From Atrichornis clamosus (Eukaryota; Chordata; Aves; Passeriformes; Menuridae): 64,000 bases of DNA. The notes beneath the pieces were generated by a model that worked only from the letters and a program-made list of their open reading frames with translations, searched no databases and had not been told where the DNA came from. How positions within the stretch are numbered: the stretch's first letter is position 1; each line of letters begins with the position of its first letter. The position numbers and the translations under genes are program-made. The stretch covers positions 186,001 to 250,000 of the forward strand of contig WBMZ01008626.1 of the NCBI GenBank assembly GCA_013400975.1, in the 5' to 3' direction. Shown piece by piece: positions 15,701 to 28,846 of this stretch.

Positions 15701-17862
15701 TGTGGAGACTAACAGAATTTGTACAGATTGAAAAAATTACATAATCTAATTTGTGCTTACATATATGACACAGAAGCTTATATAGAAATTTTGTCAGTGC
15801 TGGAGTGGTCTTTGCAAAACAACAGCTTCATGATAGATATCTGGAGTTTTCTGAGCTCTTTTCTTTAAGCCATTTTCTAATACTTCAACATTTTACAACT
15901 GTTTCAGTTAAAAAAACCTCAAACAAACAAAAAAACCAAACAAATCCCCAAAGCTATAAATTATTTAATTTAGCTCTAGAACTAATATCTGTGGAGTTTT
16001 GCAGGAGTCATTGCAGTATAATTTTTATTATAAATTTATAACATCTAAATATTTTAGAGACCATCCACGAAGGTGGTAGAACAGTCTTCCAGGCAAAAAT
16101 GCAAACTCACCACCTTTAGAAAAAATCCCCAGTCTGTAAGCCTAAGCCCAACAGAAAAGCCCTTTTTCCACATAGAGAGTGAAAATCTAAGAGCACACAC
16201 CACGAAGAAGTGCCTTGACTTATCCAATGTGGAAGTACACTGCCTACAGCCGTCCAGGGAAGGTCCCTGAGTGTCACAGGTCTAGGGGAGTTAGAGGTGA
16301 GGAGATGTTAAGGTTCCTGCCTAGGAAGCCCACTGAAAGTTGATCAGTGTGTGATAACCTAGATACAACACTCTTCACTGAGACACAAACGGGGCTTCAG
16401 GGAAATGTCTCCATTCCATTTAAGCTAAAATTGGTTCTAATCAGGTTGTTAGGACATTTGGTTATTACTGCCATTGTCCAAGAAAGGACAAAACTGATGG
16501 GTGAAAGTTAATGTTTTTGTAGCAATAAATGTCAAGAGCCCCAGGATATATGGGGAGAGTTTTCTGTATGTGGCCTTTGCTCAGGGAAAAGGGAGCATAG
16601 GGTGCCAACAGCCCTACCCAGGGAGCAAGGATGCAGCCCATCATCATCATTTGGACTGCGATGAATGCTTTGAAGTCAGCTATTGTTTGTGGCCTACATA
16701 AGATGACAAAGTGCCTTCATAGTTACTTCCCACCAGAGAGACATTATTATTATTATCTGGATTTGTTTCTCTGTTAGCAGTATTTGACCAATTTTTGCAC
16801 AGTGGGCTTTCTTTGTATGTTTTCCCCTAGAGCTGCAGTCTTTTCTTTCAGAAGTTTGCTCTCTGTGAGGAGTTTAGCAGCAGGTCACAGACCTGGTTTA
16901 CAAATGGAAAGAGAAATAAACAACCAACTTAGAAGAATAAGAAGACTTCACAAAGCTTTAAGTAAATGACTGTAAGACTAGAAACTTGTATTTCTTGGAC
17001 TTTTTTCCTTCTTTTTCTCTTCCTTATCCAACATCCTCTCTGAGGTCAAGCAACTTTAAGGTGATTGTCATATTTTCCTCAGATTTATCAACATTAGATG
17101 ATTTTTAGACAGACGATAATGTGATTAAGAGAAAAGAAAGAAATTAAAGGAGATAAAAATAAGGCATCTGCAATTTGAGTGCACATCACTGAGCCTTTGG
17201 TTACAGGTGTTTGCATTATTTCCCCCACACCAAATACTTTTTCTTTTGGGAAACTCTGCCTCACCATTAGATAAGATTTGTTCATGAGAGATGTTTCAGT
17301 ACAAAAAATGAAAATCTTAAAATCTAAAGAGCTAATCTGGAAAACACTCAATTCAGAATGAAGGCTGGGGTTAGAAACTAAACTTTGGATCAAAACTGAA
17401 CATTCCACTGATAAACACCTAATCTGCTCTGCAAAAGAGCAAAACCTACAAACCCATTAAACAATAATTCCAAAGGGAGTTTTTAACTTGAAGACTTTTC
17501 AGGACCTATCTCTTTCAATGTACAGGAAGAAATAATCAGCACACTCGAGGGAATGTCTCTGTTGATGAATCTTCCTAATTTACAAAAACAGGACGAATTT
17601 TCTCAACTATTCTTTTACATAGTCTGTCTAGATGTTTCTTATCCAGATCCTCCGTTTTCCAAACTTTGAATCATTCTTAAAAATCTCATTGCTTTCTATT
17701 TTTCTCAATTTCTTTTTATTTTAATCCTCTTTTTTCAGATTCACCTGAAACTCAGAGTGCTAATCCCTTCCTTTTCTCTGCAAACAGCACTTAACAATGG
17801 TATAAGTTTGAACAACACCTGAAATACTGAGTGACTTATACACGTCCTTCTATATATTTACA

Positions 17863-17904
17863 TACAGAGGGATGTGTATACATTACAGAGGGATGTGTAT
17901 ACGT
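17863..17904. repeat. 21-bp tandem pair next to a splice donor
   Basis: Unit tacagagggatgtgtataca plus one base occurs twice in succession (17863-17883 and 17884-17904) with one mismatch. It lies in the intron, 23 bp past the last base of the S4/S5 exon in transcript direction. Confidence 0.95.
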
Positions 17905-17927
17905 ATATGCAGGAAGGAAGAACTTAC

Positions 17928-18135
17928 CTATGTCCCAGGTAAGTGGGTTATTCTGTTCCATCTCCCTTTTCCCTATGACATACCAGATGCAGGCCATCCA
18001 GTGAGCAAGCAAGGCAAACATGGACATGAGAAGCGTGAGAACGATTGTGCTGTGCTGGGAGTAACGATCCAACTTCTGAAGGAGACGCAGGAGGCGCAGC
18101 AGCCGCACTGTCTTTAGAAGGTGGACAAGGGAAAC
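17928..18135 (-). CDS. KCNH8: KCNH8 coding exon, S4 voltage sensor, S5 and turret start (probably exon 7)
   Basis: The acceptor is tctcctag|GTTTCCC and the donor GACATAG|gtaagt. It is 208 nt (69 codons plus one base), entering in phase 0 and leaving in phase 1. It reads [10 protein letters not shown], then the S4 sensor [15 protein letters not shown] with basic residues every third position, the S4-S5 linker [11 protein letters not shown], then S5 [19 protein letters not shown], and ends in the turret [15 protein letters not shown]. The next exon should start with tryptophan (family GWLHELGKRLE) and carry the pore, but no such sequence lies between 1 and 17927. The S4-S5 part fits KCNH8 exactly. 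The turret residues [14 protein letters not shown] are closer to what I recall for KCNH4 than for human KCNH8, which is raised as a finding. Its codons are GC-richer than the surrounding intron. Confidence 0.96.
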
Positions 18136-21100
18136 CTAGGAGAACAGGGAGAGAAAACACCTTGTCAGCAGCTAAACAATTTGTCAGCAGCTTACTTCTA
18201 TCACACGGTTCTCTTGTTTCACTGAAAGGAAATTCAAAATCTCTATGAAATTGTGTCCACTCTTCATTCAATTGCATAGCTGACCAGATTAAATCTTTAG
18301 ACAGCAGATAATAGCAAAGAAGATGCTTTTAAAAAAAGTGTTTGCTTTTGATATGTAAATTTATAATTACTATTTCTGATTTAAACCAAACAAATTTGAA
18401 ATACTGGGAAAGATTTCAAGTTGGCTTTAGTTTTTTTGAAGAAGTCTTCTTCCAGATTTAGCTTAAAAATTTGTGTTTGTGAGAAATGGATTCTTCCCAG
18501 CTCTAGAAGAGAAATATAATTGTCAAACTGACCAATGTTCATCTGATTGCAATTTGAAACCACAAAATAAGTATCTCCAAGCACATGATGATATTCAGCT
18601 TCAGCTAACAGTAGACCTGACTTGACTATGTATGAAATGAAACCAGGTTATAATACTAGCAGGGAAGAGGTGATAACATACAGCAGATATTTTGCAGAAA
18701 AAGAAAGCAGAGAAGTTAGAGAAGGATCAGATTTGTTCTTCAGATTTAGACCTGTATTCAGGGACCTGGGCATGTTTTACTGCTCTGTACTAAGAAATAG
18801 TTCAAAAAATTTTCATTAAAGCTTCTAATACTGCTTCTTAAATTCCTTAGGTAAAATATTATTGCTTTTCAAGTTTATGTGACAAAAGCAGCACGTAATC
18901 TGCTCAGCACTCTAAGTATACATGTTTGTGAATTATATGGCTCTGGCCTTAGAGGGGTTTCAGCACAAAGTGAGCAGTCTCTGGATGACCCCATCCCCTC
19001 CAGAGCATCCTGCAACCCACATCCAAATCAGCTCACAGTTTTGGATGGAATGTACTTGGCTCATGTTTCAACTGTTGGGTAGAGCTAGCAAATAATATAT
19101 AGATTAGGATCCAAACACTTTTAATGTATTTTTTTAAGATTAAGTAGCCATAATTTCCATTAACAGTAAACTTTTTTAAATGAGACATTAGGATTAATGC
19201 CTGCTAGGTACCTGGCTGATACAGGATACATGCATCATCTAGAAAAATAACATCAGACTTGAAGCGCTTTCCCACAGCACTCCCAGGGCACAGTAATGAG
19301 CTCTCTCAAAAGAAGATCTAAAAGCACAGCTAAGTCAATATCCTTTTGCTTTTGCTAATCCAGAATAACTGGAAGCTCGACCTTTCTGTTTCTCTTACCA
19401 AAGCTAATAATCTGAAATCTAAATTTTATAGGTGTGCATTCACTAACAGCTAGATCTGAGGTGACTGATAAATTCTGTAATATTTGATGGTTTTGATTTA
19501 TTCAAAGATTTAACAACTCATTGACTTAATTCCAGTCTCAGGAATTAAGTAGGTGGGAAACCTGTAAAGAAGAAAATAAGAAATCTACAAACACTATTTT
19601 TTTTTTGTCACTCTAGTTTTGGTAGTGCATAAGTAATTCTCCCATGAGCTTCTTTATTGGGCAGCATTTACAGCCCATTATTTAATGGTTTCTTTTCTCG
19701 AGAACCCTTACATTTTTTCTCATGTACATAGACGGGTAAAAAGAAAATCAATGAAAATATGACACTTTAAAAAAAATACATTGAAGTTCACTGCTGTCAG
19801 GAATAAGATCTGACATGGAAGTACACAAATATTTACAAGATTTTCTCTTGCATTTCTTTTCTCCATTTTATGTCATCTACAACGTCAGGGAATTAGTTAT
19901 GTCTGTGACCTTAAGTCCAAGAATATCTGCAAGTCTGGGGAAGAAGGCTGCAAAATATTTGAAGTAATTGCTATGTTTGTAATAATGCAATCATATAACT
20001 TTAATTTATAATTATTCTAAGACTACCATGCTACTATACCAACTGACCCAGTTTCTGGGGTAATTCACTTCCCAAAGTCTCCTTTTCTTCCCTCTCATCA
20101 TCTTGTTTGAACCAAACACGGTTCTGTTGCACCCATTACCTATATGGGGGCCTATTCATGACTGACTCTTTGAGCTGTTGTAGTAACAAAAAAACATATG
20201 TCTTATGATTTTGTATATAATGACTATATATGTGCCAAGGCCTACATGTTGGAGCCTTCATCTTTACATGGGAACCTAAGTTCTATCACATCACAACCAA
20301 ATGATAACGTAGGTGAAATTATTTTTTTTATTAGATTTCTACAAATAAGAATTTGCGAAAGGACTGTTGCAATGATATGTGTGCCCTGCCAATTATCACT
20401 CTTACCTAATTCTCACTGTTTTAGTTAAGCTACAGAACATCAGTAGACATAAAGACAGTGAATCATATATCATAATATTCTATTTAACGCGGAGGCATGT
20501 TTCATTCTAAGGCCTAAGGTCTGCCCCATTTCAAAGTAATTTCTGCCTAAATTTGAACACAGATGTAATTAATCTTATGTTATTACACTAAATTTTCTCA
20601 TTAGTCATGCCAAACACTCTTCTGGTATTGTGCCCAATATGTCATTGGGAGATCTAAAATGCCATCAGGCAGCTTCTTTTTCTATGTCACAAATTTAGGA
20701 AGACAAAATGAGGAGTCAGCACTCCTACTTGTGCCTGCATAGATTTTTCTTTGCCCACAGATGTAAAATCATCAAAATTTTCCATTTTGTTAATCGTTTT
20801 AGACTAGCTGGGTTAACCTTTTTCTGTCAAAATGACAGGGACAGAATTTTGTCTGAGACTAACACAAACTCATCAGCATAGTCCTGAGAAGTACTGACAA
20901 AAAATAAAGTTGCTACAAACCAGTGATGAAATTCTCTGTTTGGAAGAATCACTTCCTACATAAAAAATTAATTAATGAAGAAAAGGATACAATGTAAGAA
21001 ATTGCTAGTGGGAGAGATTTTAAATAATTTTTTGTCAACCTGGTTAGTTGGTTTTCCTCAAAAAATGATACTCTTGCTCCGTAATCATCAATAGTTAGTC

Positions 21101-21463
21101 AGAAAGGAGCAATTAAATCATTATAACTAGTGCTTAATGGCCTGCTTTTTACTTTGGTGATATTTGACACCATTTTTCCACAAATGAAGGGGTTCTTTAT
21201 GTGGATGAACACAAGGATGAAAGGATCTGGGGTCTCAGCATGCACTGAGGATAGACAGGAACGTGCCTGTGGTCTCAGATCTCCAAAGAACCCCTGATTT
21301 TAAAGGTAGGGCAGAATCTCTGTAGGGTGTAAAAGCAGTAGAGCCAACTCACACAGTTTTGTTTTTTTTTTCCTTTTGAAATATAACCAAAGATAGAAAA
21401 AGACTCCACAGCATTTACGTGCACTCTGGCTCCTTCAATCTCCAGCTGGGGTGTAACATATAT

Positions 21464-21493
21464 GTGCCATACATACCTAGGTATGTATGGCAC
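21464..21493. repeat. 30-bp perfect palindrome
   Basis: The sequence is identical to its reverse complement over 30 bases, centred on cctagg at 21476-21481 with arms gtgccatacatac and its complement. There is no spacer. It is intronic, with no flanking element recognised. Confidence 0.97.
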
Positions 21494-22023
21494 TATACCT
21501 ATAGCTTGCGGAATTTAGAGCATCCCTAAAGGTTTGGCCTTTGTGCCGGGGCCTGATCAGCAAAGGAGTGAGATGCTCCCTGATGCCCCTTCTCACCGTT
21601 CTGTTGAGGCAACATCTGAGAGTCGATGAAGTGAAAATCTGAGAACAGACATGAGGAAATGGCTTATTAAATCACAAAGTCTGTAAGCAGCATAATGTGA
21701 TTAACACCTCCCCCCTCTCTTGAAACAGCTGATAGTCACTGTTATCTCGAGGATTATATCAACAATTGACAAGTCTTGTTGTGATAGGAAACATGATATA
21801 GTAAGGCACTGTGTTCCCATCAAGGAATCATACATAGATCTTATTAAGGGAAAAAGTTTAAAAATACAACAGACAGGAGATGTGCATTAATCATATTATG
21901 GTAACATTTTCAGTATTGTGACATTTTAACTATAAAAGTAATTATTGGATAATACTTTCCTTTCCAGAATTAAGTATGGAAAGCATAGGTCCTTCCAGTG
22001 GAGAAAGAAAAAAAATTTTTTTC

Positions 22024-22040
22024 TTTTTTTTTTTTTTTTT
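22024..22040. repeat. T17 homopolymer in an A/T-only stretch
   Basis: Seventeen consecutive T, preceded by an A-run and shorter T-runs. No retroposon body was recognised. Confidence 0.95.
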
Positions 22041-23315
22041 AATTTTCTCCTCGAGAGTAAAGGTAAACCTAAATGAACCTAAAAGGTTCAATTATTAATG
22101 GAAACTAAACCAACATAGTTATGCTGACTGTTTGGTTTTAAGGTAAGGGATAAACTGAGACAGTAATGTATTTAAATAGAATACCCATCTTTTAAAAAAA
22201 AACAGTGACTGAATAACATGAAATTATTAACTGTCTTGTTTTAAAAGCTACTGCACTGTAATAAGATTGATGGTTCTTAATGTAACAAATGGAGTGAAAA
22301 AGAAGTTCATTAAAGCAAAAGGAACTGAATGATAAAATCAAACATGATACCATACATGGGATTCTTCTTGACAAGTACTTTTCCACAGATTTTTTTTCTC
22401 ATATGTGTCTATCCTATCATCTGTGTACTTGTCTGTAAATCACTTCTAATGAAATTGAGATTGAGTCTGTGTGTTTATGAAAGATCAGATTTCTGGGAAT
22501 TAGAAAGAGTACAGCTAAAAACCTTAGTCTCTTATGGCAGAAGCCCACAAAATTAAGAAACCTCTGCCAACATTTTTTTTCGAAAACTAAACTTTCTGAT
22601 TTGGAGGGGGAGAAGGTGTTTGGTTTTTTTGGGGGGGGCTGTTTGTTGCTTGTTTGTTTGTTGTGACTTTGCTTAGTAGATTCTTACTCTACAAAATCTA
22701 ATAGGGATAACAAAAGAAAAACCTTTGTCTTAACATAAGTAAGCCAACACAAATGTAACTCATTGTGATTGTGACATCACCTGATGTTAAAACAAACATT
22801 TTGCAAAGCAGATTAAGCCTTTTGTCATTACATTCCTGAAAAAAGATGAGTTGAAACCAAAATCAAAATTAATGACAATTGTAAGCAATAGATTTTAGAA
22901 CACACAAAAAATTAGTAGTCATGCTGTAATTTTTGCACTAGAATGCCCAGAAGTAAAGAGAAAGAAAATTCCTGGGTAAATAAGCATGCTGACTATATAG
23001 ACCATAACAATGATTTACTTTACCACAGTAAAAATTTATGAGTCTTGATAAATTGAGGACTGAATTTATTCACCATAAGAGAGAAAAAGCCATAGCAATC
23101 TGTATTTGAGTACAGTAATTACACATGAAGCTAACATAGATGCAACTGTTTAAAAAACAAGGATAATTGAATTAAATAATTGGTATAACCCGTGTGAAAA
23201 TACACCACAAAGCTGAAAAAGACACCAAAGCATTTGGGGTAACTCAGTTTTAGTCTCCAGATCTGCAAAAAAAAAATGTAATCAGCAAACTCCTCTTGAA
23301 AAAAGATAACAACTA

Positions 23316-23573
<258 letters not shown>

Positions 23574-25619
23574 CTAAGTGGCTTTCTTGTGCATCACAAA
23601 TATCAGATGAATAATCTAATACAAAACCAAATAAAACCACAGTGGTAAAAGATTCACAATGTATAGAGTTAAACCAGTTAACACAGGATTCTTTGTGAGG
23701 AGTAAAGAGAATGTCTAAAACATTTATAAATATTTCACTGATTTGAAAGGGAGCTTGAATTAAAAAACGTCACCCACGACATTACTCTTTAAATTGTACC
23801 ATATACTCGTACTTTTCTTAATGAAAAAATGAGGGTATTTTCCATAAAATTTATTCAAATTCATTTTAAATAAAAAATTTGTTAATTATTTTGTTTGAAA
23901 GGTGCAATTTTAAGTCTTTTAGTGATAACAGTTCAGCACATCCTCAAGGATAATCATTTGTTTACCAACTGAAAAGTACTGAACACTCTTGAAAAAAAGG
24001 CTCTTTGGGCTACAGTGGAGATCACAAAAATGATATGAATTTCTTGGTGACTTGTGCATTTTGTATGTTCCTATCTAACCTTCCAGGATGAGTGTCTTTC
24101 AACACAAGATATACTTTTGACATGTCTTGCCAAAACACATTAACACTCAAAGAAAAGCTCAGGTCTTGACAAGAGAGTCTCAATTATTTTCATGTCCTAC
24201 AAGGAGAAGACTATAATCTGTCCTCAAGCTATGCACCCTGTTTCTACTAACATTAGTGAGAACTACATGTATAACTTTTATACTGTCAGAAAAGAGTGCA
24301 GCCAACCATTAAGGCTGGTGTTTTACAGCAAGATAGCTTTAGGGGAGAAAAAAAAAATTGATTTGCATTTTTCCCTACAAGTTCTTTAGGTAGTCTACAC
24401 TAAGACTGAATAAAGTAAGATCTTGTCTTCAAGACTGTTAGCTGTAATATGCAAAAAGACAGGAAACAATTTTTTCCTCCACTGAAGGCAAAGAGAAGAA
24501 GCAGAGAGAGATTTGCACACAGAATCATATTACATCATTCCTTTGGTGTATCAGAAAAGATTTCATTAGGATGAATTTTGATCAAATGCCCCATTCTAAT
24601 GTTCTGTGTCTGGAAAATAATTACTTGCAAGGTTTGACTAGCAGAAAGCTTTTATGCTGTCTTCTGCACTTTGCTATGGTCATTGGACATACCGGTGGAC
24701 CCGTACACTGTTAGCAGTAAATCCATGGTATTGCCAACAGTTTGATCTTGGCCATTCCCTCCCTTCGACCCAGTAGAGCTGAGTCTCCTAAATTAATGAA
24801 ATCTTTGGGGAAGTTCTGATTGTTTTGGCACAGTATTGATTCTGCGATTTTTAAAGATTTAATGTAAGGCCTTAACACAAAGTGACCCAGACACATATCC
24901 GAGGCTATCTGGCTCCATGAACTGAGATCCTGCAGGTTGTAATTGGTTCATGGTTTTAGAACTACTATTTTCATTCAATCAAATCCTCAGGCTGAACAGA
25001 ACATATCAGTAAAACCAGAGATATAATATTGTTAGATTACCTCATGAAGTAGTCTCAGCTGGCCCTGCATTCTTAAAGTTACAAAAATCTTATGAAACTT
25101 TCAATAATGCAATTAAGATGGGAAAATAACATATTTTCATATGGTTCATAATAATCAAGGGGTCAGTTCAACTCCATAGGTGCTTCACAGAGACAGTTGG
25201 TTGCTAGTCATATTTCCAGATCAGTGTGGTAGCACAGTGTGGTAGTCACATACATAAAACCTTCATGCAGGTTTGCTTGATAAAGGTAAGAAAGAAACAT
25301 AAGGATATTTACATCACTAGTTTTTTGAAACTTCTCTTTCTCTTTGTCTCAGAAACTCCAAAGTGTAGTTATCAAATTCAGAAAAAGGATTTGCTTATTT
25401 ATTGCACATTAGCAGTTGTGAAACAACTAAAGCTTTAACAGAAAAGGAGATAAATTCTTGCTTTAAATGTAAGACATCCAGTACACCAAAGGCTTATCAA
25501 TGTGCATATGCAATTCTCTGTTCAAGATTGAAGAGATTAGAGGTTTTTCTGCACTGAACCCCTTTCTGCCTTCTTATCAAAGCAATTTAGGACAACAGCC
25601 TCAGATAATAGTTATATAC

Positions 25620-25635
25620 AAAAAAAAAAAAAAAA
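25620..25635. repeat. A16 homopolymer
   Basis: Sixteen consecutive A on the plus strand. No retroposon body was recognised upstream. Confidence 0.95.
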
Positions 25636-27540
25636 CCAGAATAGGAAATGCTAAGTGCTCCTTTCTGCATCCGACTTATTAGATAAGAGTCCAGAGGATG
25701 GGAAGTAAATGTGATCCATCTTGTATTTCTTTCTGAGATATACTTGGGTGTAAACAGTTTCTTCATCTGGGCAATCTTATTTACAGTTTAACTGCTGTGC
25801 TAAAGTACTTACTGAGAAATCTGTAAAGGAAAAAACAAAAACAGAACTCCTGAGGCAAGAAACTTCTAAGAGCACAACAATATCTTTAACACAAATTTAG
25901 AAATTACTCTTTCTTCTGAGAGATCATATTATTTCTAGGAATTATATGTTCCAAGGTCTTTTTGGTATTGCTGTTTAAAAAATGAAAGATTAACTTTTTT
26001 CCTTTTCTTTTTTTAAATAAATATTTTCTTATTACTAATAATATCTTCTAAAAGTACTTATGCATTACTTAATATTTTAGACATCGTTTGTGAATCTTAC
26101 TGTGCAGTAGCTTCTACCAACTGATGACAATTGAACAATTTGAAATTCAAACAATCATCAATAGAGTAAAGCTTTGGAGATTCCAGATAATTCCAGAGCA
26201 TCAAAACTAATGGTTTTCTCTAGTGCTGAGTTTGTTCTGAACATTATGAGATGAGGTGAGTTTTGATCATTTCTTACAGCATGAAAATCAACAATTGTAA
26301 GTTTATACCTGTAAACCAGGCAAGAGGGACATTTAATCTCTGAGTTGACTCTTAAAGCATACATCAAGTGACTCCAATATTTGGATAATTAGTGGTACAT
26401 TTGAATATACTATTTTCAAGTAGGCAACAAACTTCATCCTGTGCAAGCTTCGTATTTAAAATTGTGTTTGTTTGTTTCAGATTGGGACAAGAACTGCAAT
26501 CTCCTTTCTAGTTTAGTACCTCTCATAACACAAAAAACGAGCATTTATTATACAGATTATTACTAAAGAAAAAACATCAAGCTGCTTTACTCACTATTCC
26601 TGTTCTGAAACAGCACAGACATATCTAAAATACCATGTTTTGCTTGATGTAGAGAGGGAGGAAAAGATGAAACCTCTTTATTTTTTCTTCATTAGCAAAA
26701 AATTTGGGTTCTCATTTTGTTACATAATTCAATTTCAGTCCAAATTAGACAGAAAAAAAGTCAGGATTCAAGCAAATTAAAGCACAATGTAAAGTCTAGA
26801 CTATTCTATTGACTTTAAGAAAGGCCCTTGAATCATGCATAAACTATAAGGCCTTTTTCCCCAAGATTTTTACTGTTTAGCACAGATACACCCCTTGTGT
26901 TAACAAACACCCACGTGCCTTAAGCCAGTTATGATCTCCTCCCTCCCCACTCACTGCTGTGCACACTGCAGTGTGTGAACCTGGAGCAAAGAGTGTCAGC
27001 CTGCCGAGCAGTGAGTCATTTCCCTTCTGTTGAACACAAAGGTGAACTTGACCTGAAAGCACTCAAGAGGGAGAACCCAAGATCTCCAATTTCAAGTGGC
27101 TTGGAACAAGGAATCATATAATCCATATTGTGTCCTGCTCCACACACCTTCTGGGTACAGTTGCCTGCTGATGCAATTACTGATCACCTTTCCCCACCAG
27201 CCCCACGCAGACCAGGAGCCCTGTTAGGCACTAAGTCCTTAAGATGCTTACAGAGAAAATAAACAATGAATCTGTGAAACCATGACTCTGATTTCTCTTC
27301 TGTTTGGATCCCATGGCTAACTAGCTCAATCTGAGTGAATTCTCTCAGTCTGTTATTTCCACTACTCATAAGGTATGGGCACACATCCCTTAAAAAAAAA
27401 TTAATGTAAGAAACGTGATATGTCTAAAACTCATGAAATGATACATTGAAAGATTAAAGAAAATGCATTTTTATAAAAACAACCCCAAGTTTTATCAACC
27501 ATGAAGTGAATTTAAAATTACCTATATACAGTTCCTAATT

Positions 27541-27570
27541 TATTTATATATTTATATATTTATATATTTA
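27541..27570. repeat. (ATTTATAT)n microsatellite
   Basis: Nearly four perfect copies of an AT-only octamer within an intron. Confidence 0.9.
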
Positions 27571-28637
27571 GCTCCAGTTAAGCTCTTACACAGTATTCAC
27601 AGTAGTAAACATCAGAACACTGGGACCAATATTACCCTAATGTCTTCCAAGTTCATAATTACCATGGCTACACGCTTCTGTGAGATTTCCATTCCAAATT
27701 TCTGTAGCCAATAACGTGATCTAACTGAAAAGCTCTAAACAATTACTTTCCTTATCTGGGTGTGCTACTGGGTTTTACTCGCCTATTTGTGACTATTTTC
27801 TTTTTCACAAGTTTCCAATGCTCAGAATCCATTGATGCTCAAAATGCTCAATTCCCAAGAAAAGACAACTTATTTCATAATTGTGCATAAAAGAGTTGGG
27901 AACTCTGAGCAAGTCCATAAGGTTTTGGAACTCTTTGGTGACCTCCCTTGGATTAAATCTCCCTATGATATTCCGAATCCTTTACCAAAATATCTCTTTC
28001 TAGATTTCTGTCATGCAACACATTCACACAGACATATTCACTCAGTGAACGGCATGAAAACACCAATTTGAATTGGTGTTCAACAAAGGGGAAAAAATTG
28101 CAATTAAAAAATTGGAGATTCTATTTAGTGCATAATGCAGATTCCTATCCTAAATTATATTAAAGGAATAAAAAACATAAACTTATATTCAGCAAGCTAA
28201 CTTATAAATCCTTAAAATGTTTTCTGATATAATACCCTTTGTACAATTTCAAAAGCACAATATGTGTTTTGTATAATCTCAATTTTTAATCCCTATTAAA
28301 AAAATTCTATCTGATGGCCAGCTGAGCCTCTTTACCCATAAACAGGATTATTTTACCTGAAGTACCTGATTTCCCTGTGACATTTTTTTCTCTATTTAGC
28401 CTTGATTTTTAAAAAAATAAATCCTGCTGGGATTAAATACATGATCAAGTTATAGCAGAATAAGAATTTAGAACTAGTCAGGTGATTCAACAACTGCCCA
28501 TGACATACTTTTAGATTTCAGAAAATGCGATATCATACACCTTAATTTAACTCTCTTTTACTGTGAACTAAATGAAATTGAAAAATGCTGTACCTTTAGG
28601 GCAAGTAGGATACATACAAGCAGGAACCAGGGAATTG

Positions 28638-28653
28638 GATGATGATGATGATG
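28638..28653. repeat. (GAT)5 microsatellite
   Basis: Five perfect GAT triplets plus one G, about 110 bp before the 40-bp duplication. Confidence 0.9.
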
Positions 28654-28766
28654 TTTCATTAGACTGCAGTCATTCAAACCTGTGCTTGAGAACTGGATGA
28701 TTTAGGTATTTAACCCCACTGATTTTCAGAATAGACAGTTTTCTACATCATCTCTCTCCTCTAGAT

Positions 28767-28846
28767 GGTACAACTGACTCTTCTCTAATTTCTTGTATTT
28801 TTTTTCGGTACAACTGACTCTTCTCTAATTTCTTGTATTTTTTTTC
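28767..28846. repeat. Exact 40-bp tandem duplication
   Basis: A 40-base unit beginning ggtacaactgactcttctct and ending in a T-run plus C occurs twice in direct succession (28767-28806 and 28807-28846) with no mismatch. Lack of divergence implies a recent duplication or an assembly artefact. Confidence 0.97.

Larger units (their letters stand above)
1..17927 (-). other. KCNH8: KCNH8 intron, 5' part of the intron after the S4/S5 exon (downstream end outside window)
   Basis: There is no coding exon here. I looked on the minus strand for the expected next exon (GWLHELGKRLE, SVGFGNV selectivity filter) and did not find it. Open frames in this stretch are short, unrelated to known families by eye and scattered on both strands, as expected by chance. 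The visible content is AT-rich sequence with A/C-rich low complexity near 2381-2450, a T-run near 9329-9342, an AT-only palindrome at 9679-9704, an (ATT)n run near 16743-16755, a GC-richer patch near 4780-5060 and a tandem 21-mer just beyond the exon donor. No transposon was recognised. Confidence 0.85.

Noticed and set aside
17872..18277. Plus- and minus-strand open frames overlapping the S4/S5 exon in other phases
   Set aside because: They are shadows of the real exon frame, which is fixed by phase and by S4/S5 family sequence.
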